64,000 nt of DNA from positions 310,001 to 374,000 of the forward strand of contig NC_019974.1 in NCBI RefSeq assembly GCF_000328685.1, given 5' to 3'. Below, one piece after another: positions 1-7,617 of the stretch. The DNA is from Natronococcus occultus SP4. GTDB taxonomy: Archaea > Halobacteriota > Halobacteria > Halobacteriales > Natrialbaceae. A program made the position numbers and the translations under genes. The stretch's first letter is position 1; the number at the start of each line of letters is the position of its first letter. The notes under the pieces were generated by a model. It was given only the letters and a program-made list of their open reading frames with translations, searched no databases and was not told where the DNA came from.

Positions 1-1205
1 GTAATGAGAACCGGAGATTGCTTTTCACGTTGTTTTATCGCCTTGATTAGGACTAAACCTTCTCTCTCATTGATACCCTTCCCATGACGGGCAGCGTAAG
101 GTTTGAAGTGGTTCGTTGTTTGGATCACTCGCAATTTGAGGCACTCACTAACGTATGTTCGCCGTTCACGGTCGGTGAGCACTTGTTGGTGCTCGAGTTC
201 AGACCCAAGGAGAAGTTCCCATTTCGGGACCGTGGGGGTTCCATCCAAAGCAACAACGCCCTTTGCTCCATCGAGCGCAGGCGGATTTAACATGTAAAGT
301 ATGCTGTCACGGGAACTTCGGACGGCGGTACGACCATCTGATAGCCGAGTGTACTCCCATTCGTTCCTCAAATCTTCGGCCATCGCAACAGCGTAAACCA
401 TAGCAGCAGCTTCGGTGTGAATTCTTGCATTTCGTCCTTCTACAATGCCTTTTGGATCACGCGAGAGCGTTGGGTTATACAACTCAAACAAAGTCTTTGT
501 AGCTAACTGCCTGCGCCCGGTATACCGATTCTCCAGCAAATCCTCGAAATGCTCAAATGGAAGCATATCATCGCGCGAAAGGTAGTTGTTTATGGCTCGA
601 GTTACCGCTCCCACCTCAAACTTCTCTAGAAAATCGTTTTCTGGAAACTCATCAAACACAATGTAACGTCCTTCCACACGATGTGGAACATAGGCGTGCT
701 TGTAGTGGCCGATCAAAACGTCAACATCACTCTTGTTAGTGATCTGCCGGTTCGAGAGATAGGTGCACTCTCCGTTCTCCTGACAAGGGAGCTCCTTACT
801 GAAGAGATCGAATGCTTCCTCATGGATCTCGGTTCCGGTTAATCCGGCCCCGTAGTATTGGCGCATATCCTTCCTCCACTTATCACCGTGGGTTCCATTT
901 GCCGTCTCACAATCCCGATGGAATGAGGGAAGGTGATTATACGATAGATTTTGTTTTTCACACCACTCGGCGTACTGGTCATACATATCATATCGGGCTC
1001 CAAAGATCGTTAGCGGATTTCCCGTCTCAGCAGCCCACCGAATAACTCCCGAGCTCTTACCCATCGCCGGGAGTGCGTCAATTAATACGGGGTGATCAGC
1101 TCGAAAGCCATCGTCTATCGCTTCTTGGCAGCGTTCTCGAGCACTCTCTAGGGTTAATGTTGAAATGCTGGCTGAAGAGCTCTTATCTTGCTTTGTGGTA
1201 CCCAT
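1..1205 (-). CDS. Helicase-like ATPase of an integrated element, partial (runs off left edge)
   Basis: Reading the minus strand from an ATG at 1205 gives about 401 codons with no stop before the window edge, so the C-terminus is missing. A Walker A-like motif (ALPAMGKSS, residues 44-52) is followed by a Walker B-like FDEF (184-187). Four cysteines (82, 100, 141, 147) lie between them, the layout of XPD-type iron-sulfur helicases, and LIGHYKHAY before the DE box recalls the XPD 'YHYL' segment; the XPD comparison is inference. From memory, similar proteins occur in haloarchaeal proviruses and integrative elements. The gene is more AT-rich than the host genes to the right, which fits a transferred element. 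Confidence 0.7.
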   Translation of the reverse strand, partial: MGTTKQDKSSSASISTLTLESARERCQEAIDDGFRADHPVLIDALPAMGKSSGVIRWAAETGNPLTIFGARYDMYDQYAEWCEKQNLSYNHLPSFHRDCETANGTHGDKWRKDMRQYYGAGLTGTEIHEEAFDLFSKELPCQENGECTYLSNRQITNKSDVDVLIGHYKHAYVPHRVEGRYIVFDEFPENDFLEKFEVGAVTRAINNYLSRDDMLPFEHFEDLLENRYTGRRQLATKTLFELYNPTLSRDPKGIVEGRNARIHTEAAAMVYAVAMAEDLRNEWEYTRLSDGRTAVRSSRDSILYMLNPPALDGAKGVVALDGTPTVPKWELLLGSELEHQQVLTDRERRTYVSECLKLRVIQTTNHFKPYAARHGKGINEREGLVLIKAIKQREKQSPVLI

Positions 1206-1341
1206 AGCGGATGGAGAATATAGAGGCAATCGGAGAATATATCAATTCCTACAAAATTTAGAGAAGGTTGAGGAACAATCGCCATGGAGCTTCGTAATAA
1301 AGAGATAGTCAGCAGTCACGACTAATATGGTGGAGTAGGTG

Positions 1342-1364
1342 GCCCGCCTTCGGCGAAGCCGGGC
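1342..1364. repeat. Strong near-perfect hairpin
   Basis: GCCCGCCTTC is followed after a 3-base loop (GGC) by GAAGCCGGGC. This gives nine base pairs with one internal C-C mismatch in otherwise AT-rich DNA. It could be a terminator for the leftward or rightward transcript, or the end hairpin of a decayed mobile element. Nothing in the sequence decides between these. Confidence 0.5.
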
Positions 1365-1901
1365 AGCGAATGATAGTCAACATTCATAGTCGATTTGAAG
1401 GGCCGTAGGCTACGCTGACGCCGGTCTTCATCTCATCGAATAGATTTGCATTCAGGTTACCCAAAAGCCAGTAGGAACCGTGTCAGACGACTAGGGGGGT
1501 TATTACACCATCAACGGGGAGTGAGTACAAAACGATGGTACTTCTTGCGGAAAATATTGCTGGGAATTGAAACCTCAAAGCCAAATTCGGTATGTAATCG
1601 CCGGCGCTTCTGCTGATAGCGAATCACTTCAGTAAGTCGGAATGGGCTACTACTCTCTAACTAGTCGGTCGCTAATCGGTACAATATCTCTATCCCTGGT
1701 AGCGGACTTCACCATCGGAACGGCGACGGAATCCACTTTCCGATGGCACCCAAACTTGATTTCTGATAGAGAGATATCCTATATTTCGTTTTCATATTCG
1801 TATATTTAGCTCTTCTAGAATTTCAGCAACCGATGTTCTTAAATCAATGACCTAAATCAAGACTGGAACAATCTAATCAATTGTGTGTACAAACACCGAA
1901 G

Positions 1902-1910
1902 AATAAATTA
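1902..1910 (+). promoter_or_regulatory. TATA-like box of the ApeA-like gene
   Basis: AATAAATTA lies 23-31 bases before the ATG at 1933, the position expected for a TATA box driving a leaderless haloarchaeal transcript. A ten-codon reading frame starting at 1915 overlaps the ATG in another phase and is probably chance. Confidence 0.5.
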
Positions 1911-1932
1911 GATATGGATAACAAGCCGGGAT

Positions 1933-3246
1933 ATGGAAAGTAAATCGATCCAGGGTAGATGGTACAAGCCTGGAAATCCCAATAACTCAGTCCCGGGAGT
2001 TTTAGAGTATAGCCCGGAGAAGGGTGCAGAGCTCACATTGTTTGATTTGATTGGTGAGCAAAACATCGGATCTAGAAGTAGGAAATCTCTTGACGCCTTA
2101 TTTGGAGAAAGTATAAAGGGCGAGAATATAACCCTAAGAAATAATGTTCAGACAAGTGAAGGGATGAAAGGTGGAACGGGGTGGGAAACATATAGAGCAG
2201 AGGAATTGTATCTTGGTTACCATGTGTCTGAGTTTGAATTTTCGTCACTTGAGGTTGAGTATCCAGACATAGCTCCGTGGATGGAAGAACGGGCAGTGAA
2301 ATCAGGCCTTAGTATGGACGATAACACGGCAACAATTGAACAAAAGGCCATATCGCGCCCTAAAATATCAATATCCGACATATGTGATCTAAGGGTACGG
2401 CAGAAGACTGGAGTTGAAAATATAAGTACCGTTCCAAGCCCGTATGAACGAATAGTGTTTGAATTTATCTTCGATTCTAAGCAAGAGGTAGAAAAAATTC
2501 ATGAGTACATTCGGATCTTGAACGATTACTTTGCTTTAGCTTCTAAGCCAGTATTTCCAAATAGTGTTAGAATAAACTACAACGATTCCATTCTGCCAAA
2601 TGACAACATCGAATTGCTATATAAAGAACCGGACTATGTCGAGTCGTCAATCAACTTTTCGGACTGGAATTTTACTGAAAGGGATATAGATTTAGAAGAA
2701 TCGCTTTCTTCTTGGTATTCGCATTCAATGGGTGCAAGAACCTTTCACTCAATGTATTTCAGCAACCTCTACAACCCTGATATGTATTATCGATTTAAGG
2801 CATTATCATTGTTTATCGGACTTGAGTCTTATTTTGATTACGTGTCGGATGAAAAATATTTGATGGAACCTAGCGAGTATCACGATTGGCTGGATGAACA
2901 CATTCAAACAATTTCGGATGAATTTGTAGCTAAAGATCGGCTTTATAAACTTCTTCGTTCAATAGGATTTCGGTATTCTTATGGAGATAAACTAAAAATG
3001 ATAATTGATGGGTATCCGTTCTTTGAGGAAATAATAGATATTGATAGAGTGACTTCACTAATCAAAAATAATAGACATGGTATAGTTCACTCTACTTCTA
3101 TAGATGAAGATGATTTTGTGGAGGCGATGTACTATGCACAATTGTTAGCAGAGGGCATACTACTGAGTGCTGCTAAGTTAGGACCAGATCAAATCATTAA
3201 ATACTTTGATAGAAATTATAACAACTTACTCTCTAACGAAGGGTAA
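1933..3246 (+). CDS. ApeA-like HEPN ribonuclease, probable anti-virus defence protein
   Basis: The 437-residue protein begins with an ApeA N-terminal-type signature: GRWYKPGNP at 8-16, PGVLEY at 21-26, an L-rich strand, then IKGENITL at 61-68. The C-terminal third is helical and contains NNRHGIVHS, which is the HEPN catalytic pattern R-x4-H (R381, H386). In bacteria, ApeA is a stand-alone abortive-infection protein whose HEPN domain cleaves RNA. The coding sequence is clearly AT-rich (many AAA, ATA and TTT codons) against GC-rich host genes, and it sits in the tRNA-bounded island. The next gene is convergent, so the gene stands alone. Function is inferred from family pattern only. Confidence 0.75.
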   Translation: MESKSIQGRWYKPGNPNNSVPGVLEYSPEKGAELTLFDLIGEQNIGSRSRKSLDALFGESIKGENITLRNNVQTSEGMKGGTGWETYRAEELYLGYHVSEFEFSSLEVEYPDIAPWMEERAVKSGLSMDDNTATIEQKAISRPKISISDICDLRVRQKTGVENISTVPSPYERIVFEFIFDSKQEVEKIHEYIRILNDYFALASKPVFPNSVRINYNDSILPNDNIELLYKEPDYVESSINFSDWNFTERDIDLEESLSSWYSHSMGARTFHSMYFSNLYNPDMYYRFKALSLFIGLESYFDYVSDEKYLMEPSEYHDWLDEHIQTISDEFVAKDRLYKLLRSIGFRYSYGDKLKMIIDGYPFFEEIIDIDRVTSLIKNNRHGIVHSTSIDEDDFVEAMYYAQLLAEGILLSAAKLGPDQIIKYFDRNYNNLLSNEG

Positions 3247-3295
3247 AACTGGAAAACTCAAATATTCTGCTTGTCGTTTTGAGTAGTGCAGATAT

Positions 3296-3436
3296 CTATT
3301 CGTAGCAATAACATCTGAAGCAGGGGAGATCGTCCCCATAGGGACCACAGCATCCTTCTTGACCGTTCCGGCAGACGTCAGCGTAGTCGGCGAGTGTTGC
3401 GTTACTATTTTGCGAGTCGGTTGCTTTGACGGACAT
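3296..3436 (-). CDS. Small cysteine-rich protein, 46 residues
   Basis: ATG at 3436 is preceded by AGGAG with an eight-base spacing, a good Shine-Dalgarno site. The frame ends at TAG 3296-3298. The protein has an ordinary N-terminal half (MSVKATDSQ..., ADYADVC) and six cysteines in its second half (22, 29, 30, 39, 42, 44; the last three in CFRCYC), a likely metal-binding knuckle. I do not recognise the family; haloarchaea encode many zinc-binding micro-proteins of this size. It converges on the ApeA-like gene and has its own promoter and structured leader, which argues that it is expressed. A longer reading frame in another phase over the same bases lacks these features. Confidence 0.65.
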   Translation of the reverse strand: MSVKATDSQNSNATLADYADVCRNGQEGCCGPYGDDLPCFRCYCYE

Positions 3437-3460
3437 GGGTTCACTCCTAAGAACCCCGGT

Positions 3461-3550
3461 TCGGTGTCTTCAGCACCGAGCCACTTTCAGTGTGACCAAT
3501 TCCCGGAGTTCTTACTACGTACTACGGTAGCAACCCTCTTAAATATATTT
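3461..3550 (-). promoter_or_regulatory. Promoter and structured leader of the cysteine-rich micro-protein gene
   Basis: On the minus strand an AT-rich TATA element (AAATATATTTAAG) lies at 3538-3550, about 100 bases before the ATG at 3436, implying a leader of roughly 75 bases. The leader can form a hairpin, TCGGTG/CACCGA with a seven-base loop, at 3461-3479, followed by a short GAACC/GGTTC stem just before the ribosome-binding site. That stem could mask translation. Most haloarchaeal mRNAs have short or no leaders, so this one stands out. Confidence 0.45.
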
Positions 3551-3706
3551 TCTAATATCTATTACATTGGTGTTGAATATATTCAATATGGAAGAAAGTA
3601 AGGTTGCTCGAGCAAGATGATGCGCGCGCCTTCCGCGAGAGCGGTACACTTGAAAGACCACTAATTAGACGAAGATCCATAGATAGCGGGCTGCCGAGGC
3701 TCTTAA

Positions 3707-3785
3707 GGGATTAAATGGCCGCTTCACGGGATCAAATGTATTCGCCGTGAATTGGCAAGATATGCGGAAAAAGGGATCAAATGTA
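3707..3785 (+). repeat. Three short direct repeats near the attachment site
   Basis: GGGATCAAATGTA occurs at 3728-3740 and 3773-3785, and a variant GGGATTAAATGGC at 3707-3719. They lie 70-150 bases from the tRNA-Thr 3' end on the island side, where recombination or replication proteins of an integrated element would bind. The role is inferred. I see nothing else in the remainder of 3551-3855. Confidence 0.55.
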
Positions 3786-3841
3786 GCGACGAATTCGGGC
3801 AAAACTATATGCTAGAGGAGCTCTTCCTATCCAATAGCAAG

Positions 3842-3927
3842 TTGCCCGAAGGGCAAGCCTAGGCCGGGATTTGAACCCGGGCTCTCGTCCTTACCAAGGA
3901 CGCGCTTTACCGCTAAGCTACCCAGGC
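3842..3927 (-). other. Probable integration junction (attachment site) at tRNA-Thr
   Basis: AT-rich accessory sequence lies immediately left of this point and GC-rich chromosome to the right, and the boundary is the 3' end of a tRNA gene on the minus strand. Archaeal tyrosine integrases commonly use tRNA 3' halves as attachment sites and rebuild the tRNA. A hairpin TTGCCC-GAA-GGGCAA (3842-3856) abuts the tRNA 3' end. The partner attachment site and the integrase would lie left of the window. Confidence 0.5.
3856..3927 (-). tRNA. tRNA-Thr (GGT), copy 1
   Basis: The minus strand folds into a full cloverleaf: acceptor GCCTGGG/CCTAGGC, D stem GCTT/AAGC, anticodon stem CGTCC/GGACG with loop TTGGTAA (anticodon GGT), and T arm CCGGG-TTCAAAT-CCCGG. 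No CCA is encoded. This copy borders the island. Confidence 0.93.
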
Positions 3928-4084
3928 GCGTAATTCTGCCTTCGGTCGAGACGAATTTATCCCTTTCGAAACCCGTCCCGCGAGCACCGACGGCGGGTGA
4001 ACCACGGCGTCGTCGACCGAGGACGTCGCCGACGCTCGCGTCCCCGTCGCTCCGAACGAAGCGTCGAACCGCAGAAACGGTGAG

Positions 4085-4156
4085 AGCCTAGGCCGGAATT
4101 TGAATCCGGGGTCTCGTCCTTACCAAGGACGCGCTTTACCGCTAAGCTACCCAGGC
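4085..4156 (-). tRNA. tRNA-Thr (GGT), copy 2
   Basis: Same cloverleaf and anticodon as copy 1. Differences are confined to the variable loop and T arm (T stem CCGGA/TCCGG instead of CCGGG/CCCGG). The acceptor, D and anticodon regions are identical. It lies 157 bases from copy 1 with host-like GC-rich sequence between. Whether both are used cannot be seen. Confidence 0.9.
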
Positions 4157-4230
4157 GCGCACTCGTTCGTTACGCCGAGTCCACTTTAGGGGTTTCGATT
4201 CGCCACCGGGCGTGGGTCGGCGTGTCGCGA

Positions 4231-4911
4231 TCAGCTGTCGGTGACGGAGGTCGCGCGATCGGTCGGCGAGTCCTCGAGCGAGCGCTCCGAGAGCGGATCG
4301 GTACCGATCGCCGACCGCTCGACCGCGGGAAACGACGTTCCGGCGGCCGCAGCGATCTCGTCGGCGGTCTCGAGCAGTGACGGTGACGGGTTCTCGTCGA
4401 CGGCCGTGGCGCCGGCAAGCACCGCGAGTTCGAGGACGTCCCGCTCGAGGTTGGTATCGCGGGTCGCCGCGTGGTCGGAGCCGTCGCGGTCCTCGAGGCG
4501 GTGGGTCTGGTCGCGGCCGAACGCCTGGACGGTACGAACCGCCTTGTCCGCGGCGTCGGTCCGGGCCAGCAGGTAGAAGCCGCGGGCGACGAAGATGTCG
4601 GCTGCGAGGATCTCGAGGTCGCCGTCGACGTCGGTTTCCGGGTCGGTCCAGGGCTCCTCGTGGGCCAGCGAGCGCGTGAGCCGGAGCCCCTCGTAGATGA
4701 GCTGTACGCCGGCAGCGTGCGTGACGATCCCGTCGTCCCGTCCGATCGGGTCGGTCGAGCCGACAGTACGGGCGCTCTCGAGGGTGAGCGCGCCGGGAAC
4801 CATCGACGCGCTCTCGAGCGTGGATTCGATATACTCGTGTAGCGCCGCAGGTTCGACGTCCGTGACGGCCTCGAGGGCCGCACGCCGACAGCTGTCCGCC
4901 TGTTCCATCAT
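4231..4911 (-). CDS. Haloarchaeal conserved protein, probably DUF7114
   Basis: This 226-residue acidic, mostly helical protein starts at ATG 4911 (a second ATG is the next codon). Segments such as AAGVQLIYEGLRLTRSLAHEEPW (here in two parts, AAGVQLIYEG and LRLTRSLAHEEPW) recall a widespread haloarchaeal family of unknown function that I believe is called DUF7114. No catalytic motif stands out. It is divergent from the crotonase gene with 57 bases between start codons. The much longer reading frame continuing upstream in the same phase overlaps two real genes on the other strand and was not used. Confidence 0.7.
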   Translation of the reverse strand: MMEQADSCRRAALEAVTDVEPAALHEYIESTLESASMVPGALTLESARTVGSTDPIGRDDGIVTHAAGVQLIYEGLRLTRSLAHEEPWTDPETDVDGDLEILAADIFVARGFYLLARTDAADKAVRTVQAFGRDQTHRLEDRDGSDHAATRDTNLERDVLELAVLAGATAVDENPSPSLLETADEIAAAAGTSFPAVERSAIGTDPLSERSLEDSPTDRATSVTDS

Positions 4912-4968
4912 AGGGCCGTTACGAGGGAGGAGGCAAAGACCTTTGGAAACGCCCGGTACACTCGACCC

Positions 4969-5667
4969 ATGATCGACGTCGACAGCGACGGAGCGATCCG
5001 AACGGTCACGATCGACAGGCCGGACCGACGCAACGCCCTGACCGTCGCGGGACTCGAGGCCCTCGAACGGGCGGTCGCCGACGCCGACGAACCGGTGATC
5101 GTCATCCGTGGCGCCGGGCCCGCGTTCTGTGCCGGCGCCGACCTCGAGGTGGTCGCCGACCTCGACCGGGACGGCGCCGAGGAGTTCGCCCGGCTCGGCC
5201 AGCGCGTTGCCCGAACGATCGAGGACGCGGCGGCGGTCGTCGTCGCGGAGATCGACGGCCCCGCCCGCGGCGGGGGACTGGAGCTCGCGCTGGCCTGTGA
5301 CCTGCGGGTCGGCACCCCGGACTCGACCTACGGCGAACCGGGAGTCACGTTCGGGCTGTTCGGCGCCTGGGGCGGCACCGTCCGGCTCCCCCGAATCATC
5401 GGGGAGGGTGCCACCCTGGAACTGGCCTGTACCGGACGGGTCGTCGACGCCGACGAGGCGCTCCGAATGGGGCTCGTCTCGCGGCTCGAGGACCGGCCGC
5501 GGACGGTCGCCGAGGAGCTCGCTGAAACCGAGACGGACGCCCTCGCCGCCCTGAAACGGCGGGTACGCGACGACGCCGACCGGACGACCCAGGAGCGACG
5601 GGAGGCCGAGGCCTTCGGCGAGCTGGTGGCGACACACGCTGCGGAGCTCGATGGGCTGCTCGAGTAG
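4969..5667 (+). CDS. Enoyl-CoA hydratase/isomerase family protein (crotonase fold)
   Basis: At 232 residues this is slightly short for a crotonase. The oxyanion-hole segments AFCAGAD (52-58) and ARGGGLELALACD (99-111) are intact. E105 corresponds to the first catalytic glutamate of rat hydratase, but the second catalytic position (QPE in the classical enzyme) reads YGEPG, placing glycine (G125) where glutamate is expected. It may therefore be an isomerase or other crotonase chemistry rather than a standard hydratase. Probable role: fatty acid or amino acid breakdown as a soluble CoA-thioester enzyme. Confidence 0.85.
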   Translation: MIDVDSDGAIRTVTIDRPDRRNALTVAGLEALERAVADADEPVIVIRGAGPAFCAGADLEVVADLDRDGAEEFARLGQRVARTIEDAAAVVVAEIDGPARGGGLELALACDLRVGTPDSTYGEPGVTFGLFGAWGGTVRLPRIIGEGATLELACTGRVVDADEALRMGLVSRLEDRPRTVAEELAETETDALAALKRRVRDDADRTTQERREAEAFGELVATHAAELDGLLE

Positions 5668-5704
5668 CGAGGCACGAGGCGGACCGCGGACGGCCGAATC
5701 GCTT

Positions 5705-5713
5705 TTTTCGCCC
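5705..5713 (+). promoter_or_regulatory. Core promoter element TTTTCGCCC
   Basis: Located 29 bases before ATG 5734, matching TTTTCACCC found at the same distance before nadK, fxsA and the cyclophilin gene. Confidence 0.4.
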
Positions 5714-5733
5714 GGCGTAGAGGTGTCGGGTAG

Positions 5734-6261
5734 ATGCCCGGGCCCGCGTTTCTGACCGGCGACGACGTAACGCTGCGGACGATCGAGGAAGAGGATCTCG
5801 AGTTCCTCCAGACCCAGGTCAACGATCCCGAGATCCGGCGACCGATCGGGCGCTCGACGCCGCTTAACGCCGATCAGGAGCGGGCGTTTTACGAGGACGT
5901 CGTCTGCTCGGACGACACGATCCACCTCCTGGTTGTCGTCGACGCGACCCCCGTAGGGACGATCGGGCTCGAGTCGATCGACTGGCAGTCGGCCGGCGCC
6001 GAGCTGGGCTACTGGATCGCGCCGGCCCACCAGCGGCGGGGGTACGGCTCCGAGGCCGTGGAGCTTATCGTCGGCCACGGGTTCGACCAGCTCGGTCTCC
6101 ACCGGCTCGCCGCCCGCGTCTACGGGTTCAACGACGGCTCGAAGCGGCTCCTCGAGTCAGTCGGGTTCTCCGAGGAGGGCGTCCACCGCGACGCCGCGTT
6201 CGTCGACGGCGAGTACCGGGACACCCACTGGTATGGCCTCCTCGAGGAGGAGTGGCGGTAG
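5734..6261 (+). CDS. GNAT acetyltransferase, RimJ/RimL type
   Basis: A 175-residue protein with the RimJ/L layout: N-terminal strand-helix with VTLRTIEEEDLEFL, central ELGYWIAP, and the acetyl-CoA loop QRRGYGSEA (100-108). The C-terminal segment with N-D-G-S-K-R-L-L-E-S-V-G-F (134-146) is typical of this group. It would transfer acetyl from acetyl-CoA to an amino group on a protein or small molecule; the substrate cannot be read. Leaderless by position of the upstream TATA-like element. Confidence 0.85.
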   Translation: MPGPAFLTGDDVTLRTIEEEDLEFLQTQVNDPEIRRPIGRSTPLNADQERAFYEDVVCSDDTIHLLVVVDATPVGTIGLESIDWQSAGAELGYWIAPAHQRRGYGSEAVELIVGHGFDQLGLHRLAARVYGFNDGSKRLLESVGFSEEGVHRDAAFVDGEYRDTHWYGLLEEEWR

Positions 6262-6281
6262 GTGAACCGTTCTGTGGACCG

Positions 6282-7076
6282 CTACTCGAGCGGGTCGGGG
6301 GACGGTGGCGCCCGACGTTTGTGCTCGCTTCGCTCGTACATTCGTCGGACTTTCTCGACGGTTTCGACGTCGAGGTCGTGCTCGCGGGCCGTCGTGTCGG
6401 CCGATAGCGGGCCGTCGATGTGGCTGGCGAGGATCGTATCGAGCGTCTCGTAGTCGAAGCCCATCTCGTCTTCGTCGGTCTGATCCTCCCAGAGTTCGGC
6501 CGTCGCGGGTTTGGCCGCCAGATTCTCGGGGACGCCGACGTGGCGGGCGAGCTGGCGGACCTGGGCTTTGTAGAGGTTGCCGATCGGATGGCAGTCGACG
6601 GCGCCGTCGCCGTACTTCGTGAAGTAGCCGACCGCGCCCTCGCTGCGGTTGCCGGTGCCGAGGACGAGCCGCTCTTCGTGGTTCGCGACGAGGTAGTTCA
6701 GGACGCCCCGCACGCGGGCTCGTGCGTTCCCGACCGCCATTCGATCGCCCTCGGCCTCGGGGTAGGCACCGAGCAGCGAGTCGACGATCGGTTCGATCTC
6801 GATCACGTCGAAGCTCATCCCGAGCTCCCGGGCGACGCGCTCGGCGTCGCTCATGTTGTCGTCGGCGCTGACCCGCGCCGGGAGGACGAGCCCGTGGACG
6901 TCCTCGGTGCCGAGGGCGTCGACGGCCAGGTACGCGACGAGCGTGCTGTCGATCCCCCCCGAAAGCCCGAGGACGACGCCGTCGGCACCCGCGTCCTCGA
7001 CCTGTTCGCGAACGAAGTTCGTGATGTGATCGCGCCGTTCGTCCAGTTCCGCGTCGGAAAACCGAAGATCGAGCAT
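6282..7076 (-). CDS. nadE: NAD synthetase, ammonia-dependent
   Basis: The 264-residue protein starts at the internal ATG 7076 (MLDLRFS), not at the earlier codon in frame, because family members begin here. The PP-loop SGGIDST (39-45) binds ATP; GTGNRSEGAVGYFTKYGD and HPIGNLYKAQVRQLA are typical of NadE. No glutaminase domain is fused, so free ammonia or a separate donor is used. It makes NAD from nicotinic acid adenine dinucleotide in the cytosol and complements nadABC and the NAD kinase in this window. It converges on the GNAT gene. Confidence 0.93.
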   Translation of the reverse strand: MLDLRFSDAELDERRDHITNFVREQVEDAGADGVVLGLSGGIDSTLVAYLAVDALGTEDVHGLVLPARVSADDNMSDAERVARELGMSFDVIEIEPIVDSLLGAYPEAEGDRMAVGNARARVRGVLNYLVANHEERLVLGTGNRSEGAVGYFTKYGDGAVDCHPIGNLYKAQVRQLARHVGVPENLAAKPATAELWEDQTDEDEMGFDYETLDTILASHIDGPLSADTTAREHDLDVETVEKVRRMYERSEHKRRAPPSPDPLE

Positions 7077-7234
7077 CGAACGGGAGTACGGGTGGACGGA
7101 CCTAATAGGCTCCCCTGAACGACGCAACGTGGACGTTCGGTCGGTTTCGATCGGCGCTCGAGCCGGAGCGCTACGTTAAAGTGTGACCGACGAATACGAT
7201 CGGTTGGCACTCACGAAAAACGAAGTGGCGAACC

Positions 7235-7305
7235 GCGTCGGTGGTCTAGTGGTAGGACATGAGCTTCCCAAGCTCATAGCCCGGGTTCAATTCCCGGCCG
7301 ACGCA
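7235..7305 (+). tRNA. tRNA-Gly (CCC)
   Basis: Acceptor GCGTCGG/CCGACGC, anticodon stem TGAGC/GCTCA with loop TTCCCAA (anticodon CCC), T arm CCGGG-TTCAATT-CCCGG and discriminator A. 71 bases, no intron, no encoded CCA. Confidence 0.93.
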
Positions 7306-7322
7306 TTCTCTTCCGCCGATCC

Positions 7323-7493
7323 TCAGACCCCGTCGAGCTCGCGGCTCACCGTCGCGAACAGGACGGCATCACACGCATAGCAGGTGAACACGTCCGGCTC
7401 GATCGTTTTCGTTTCTCCGTCCTCGTGGACGGTCACCGCGTCGGGTTCGACCTCGACCTCCAGGGGCTCCTCGCAGTGCGGACAGATTGCCAT
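7323..7493 (-). CDS. Small zinc-finger protein, 56 residues
   Basis: ATG 7493 to TGA 7323 encodes a 56-residue protein with two knuckles, CPHC (4-7) and CYAC (38-41), joined by an acidic linker of valine-rich strands. This is a zinc-ribbon layout typical of the many haloarchaeal two-CxxC micro-proteins. The function is unknown; such proteins often bind nucleic acid or other proteins. It ends close to tRNA-Gly on the opposite strand. Confidence 0.75.
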   Translation of the reverse strand: MAICPHCEEPLEVEVEPDAVTVHEDGETKTIEPDVFTCYACDAVLFATVSRELDGV

Positions 7494-7617
7494 GTACGCC
7501 GTTACGGGGGGAGCCGTCGTATACTGTCGGCCCGCACACGCGTCTTCCGTGTGGAAATAGAATGTGTAGTGCTAACAATATACAATCACTAAGTACTGCA
7601 GTGACGAACCGGATACT

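Larger units (their letters stand above)
1206..1932. other. Intergenic stretch in the island, no supported gene
   Basis: There is no convincing complete gene here. On the minus strand between about 1530 and 1780 two overlapping open stretches read like ordinary protein but are broken by stops in adjacent frames; they could be a decayed gene. A GC-rich hairpin lies at 1342-1364. The last 100 bases are very AT-rich and carry the promoter of the next gene. Confidence 0.5.

Noticed and set aside
1534-1780. Protein-like segments on the minus strand left of the ApeA-like gene.
   Set aside because: They are split by stops in neighbouring frames and have no start codon or recognisable family; left as possible decay, not a gene.
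1-3855. An integrase gene expected for the integrated element.
   Set aside because: I looked on both strands and see none between the window edge and the tRNA; it must lie elsewhere or be lost.
4231-6102. A 623-codon open frame on the minus strand.
   Set aside because: Only its last 226 codons match a protein family; the upstream part lies antisense to the crotonase and GNAT genes, a usual artefact of GC-rich DNA.
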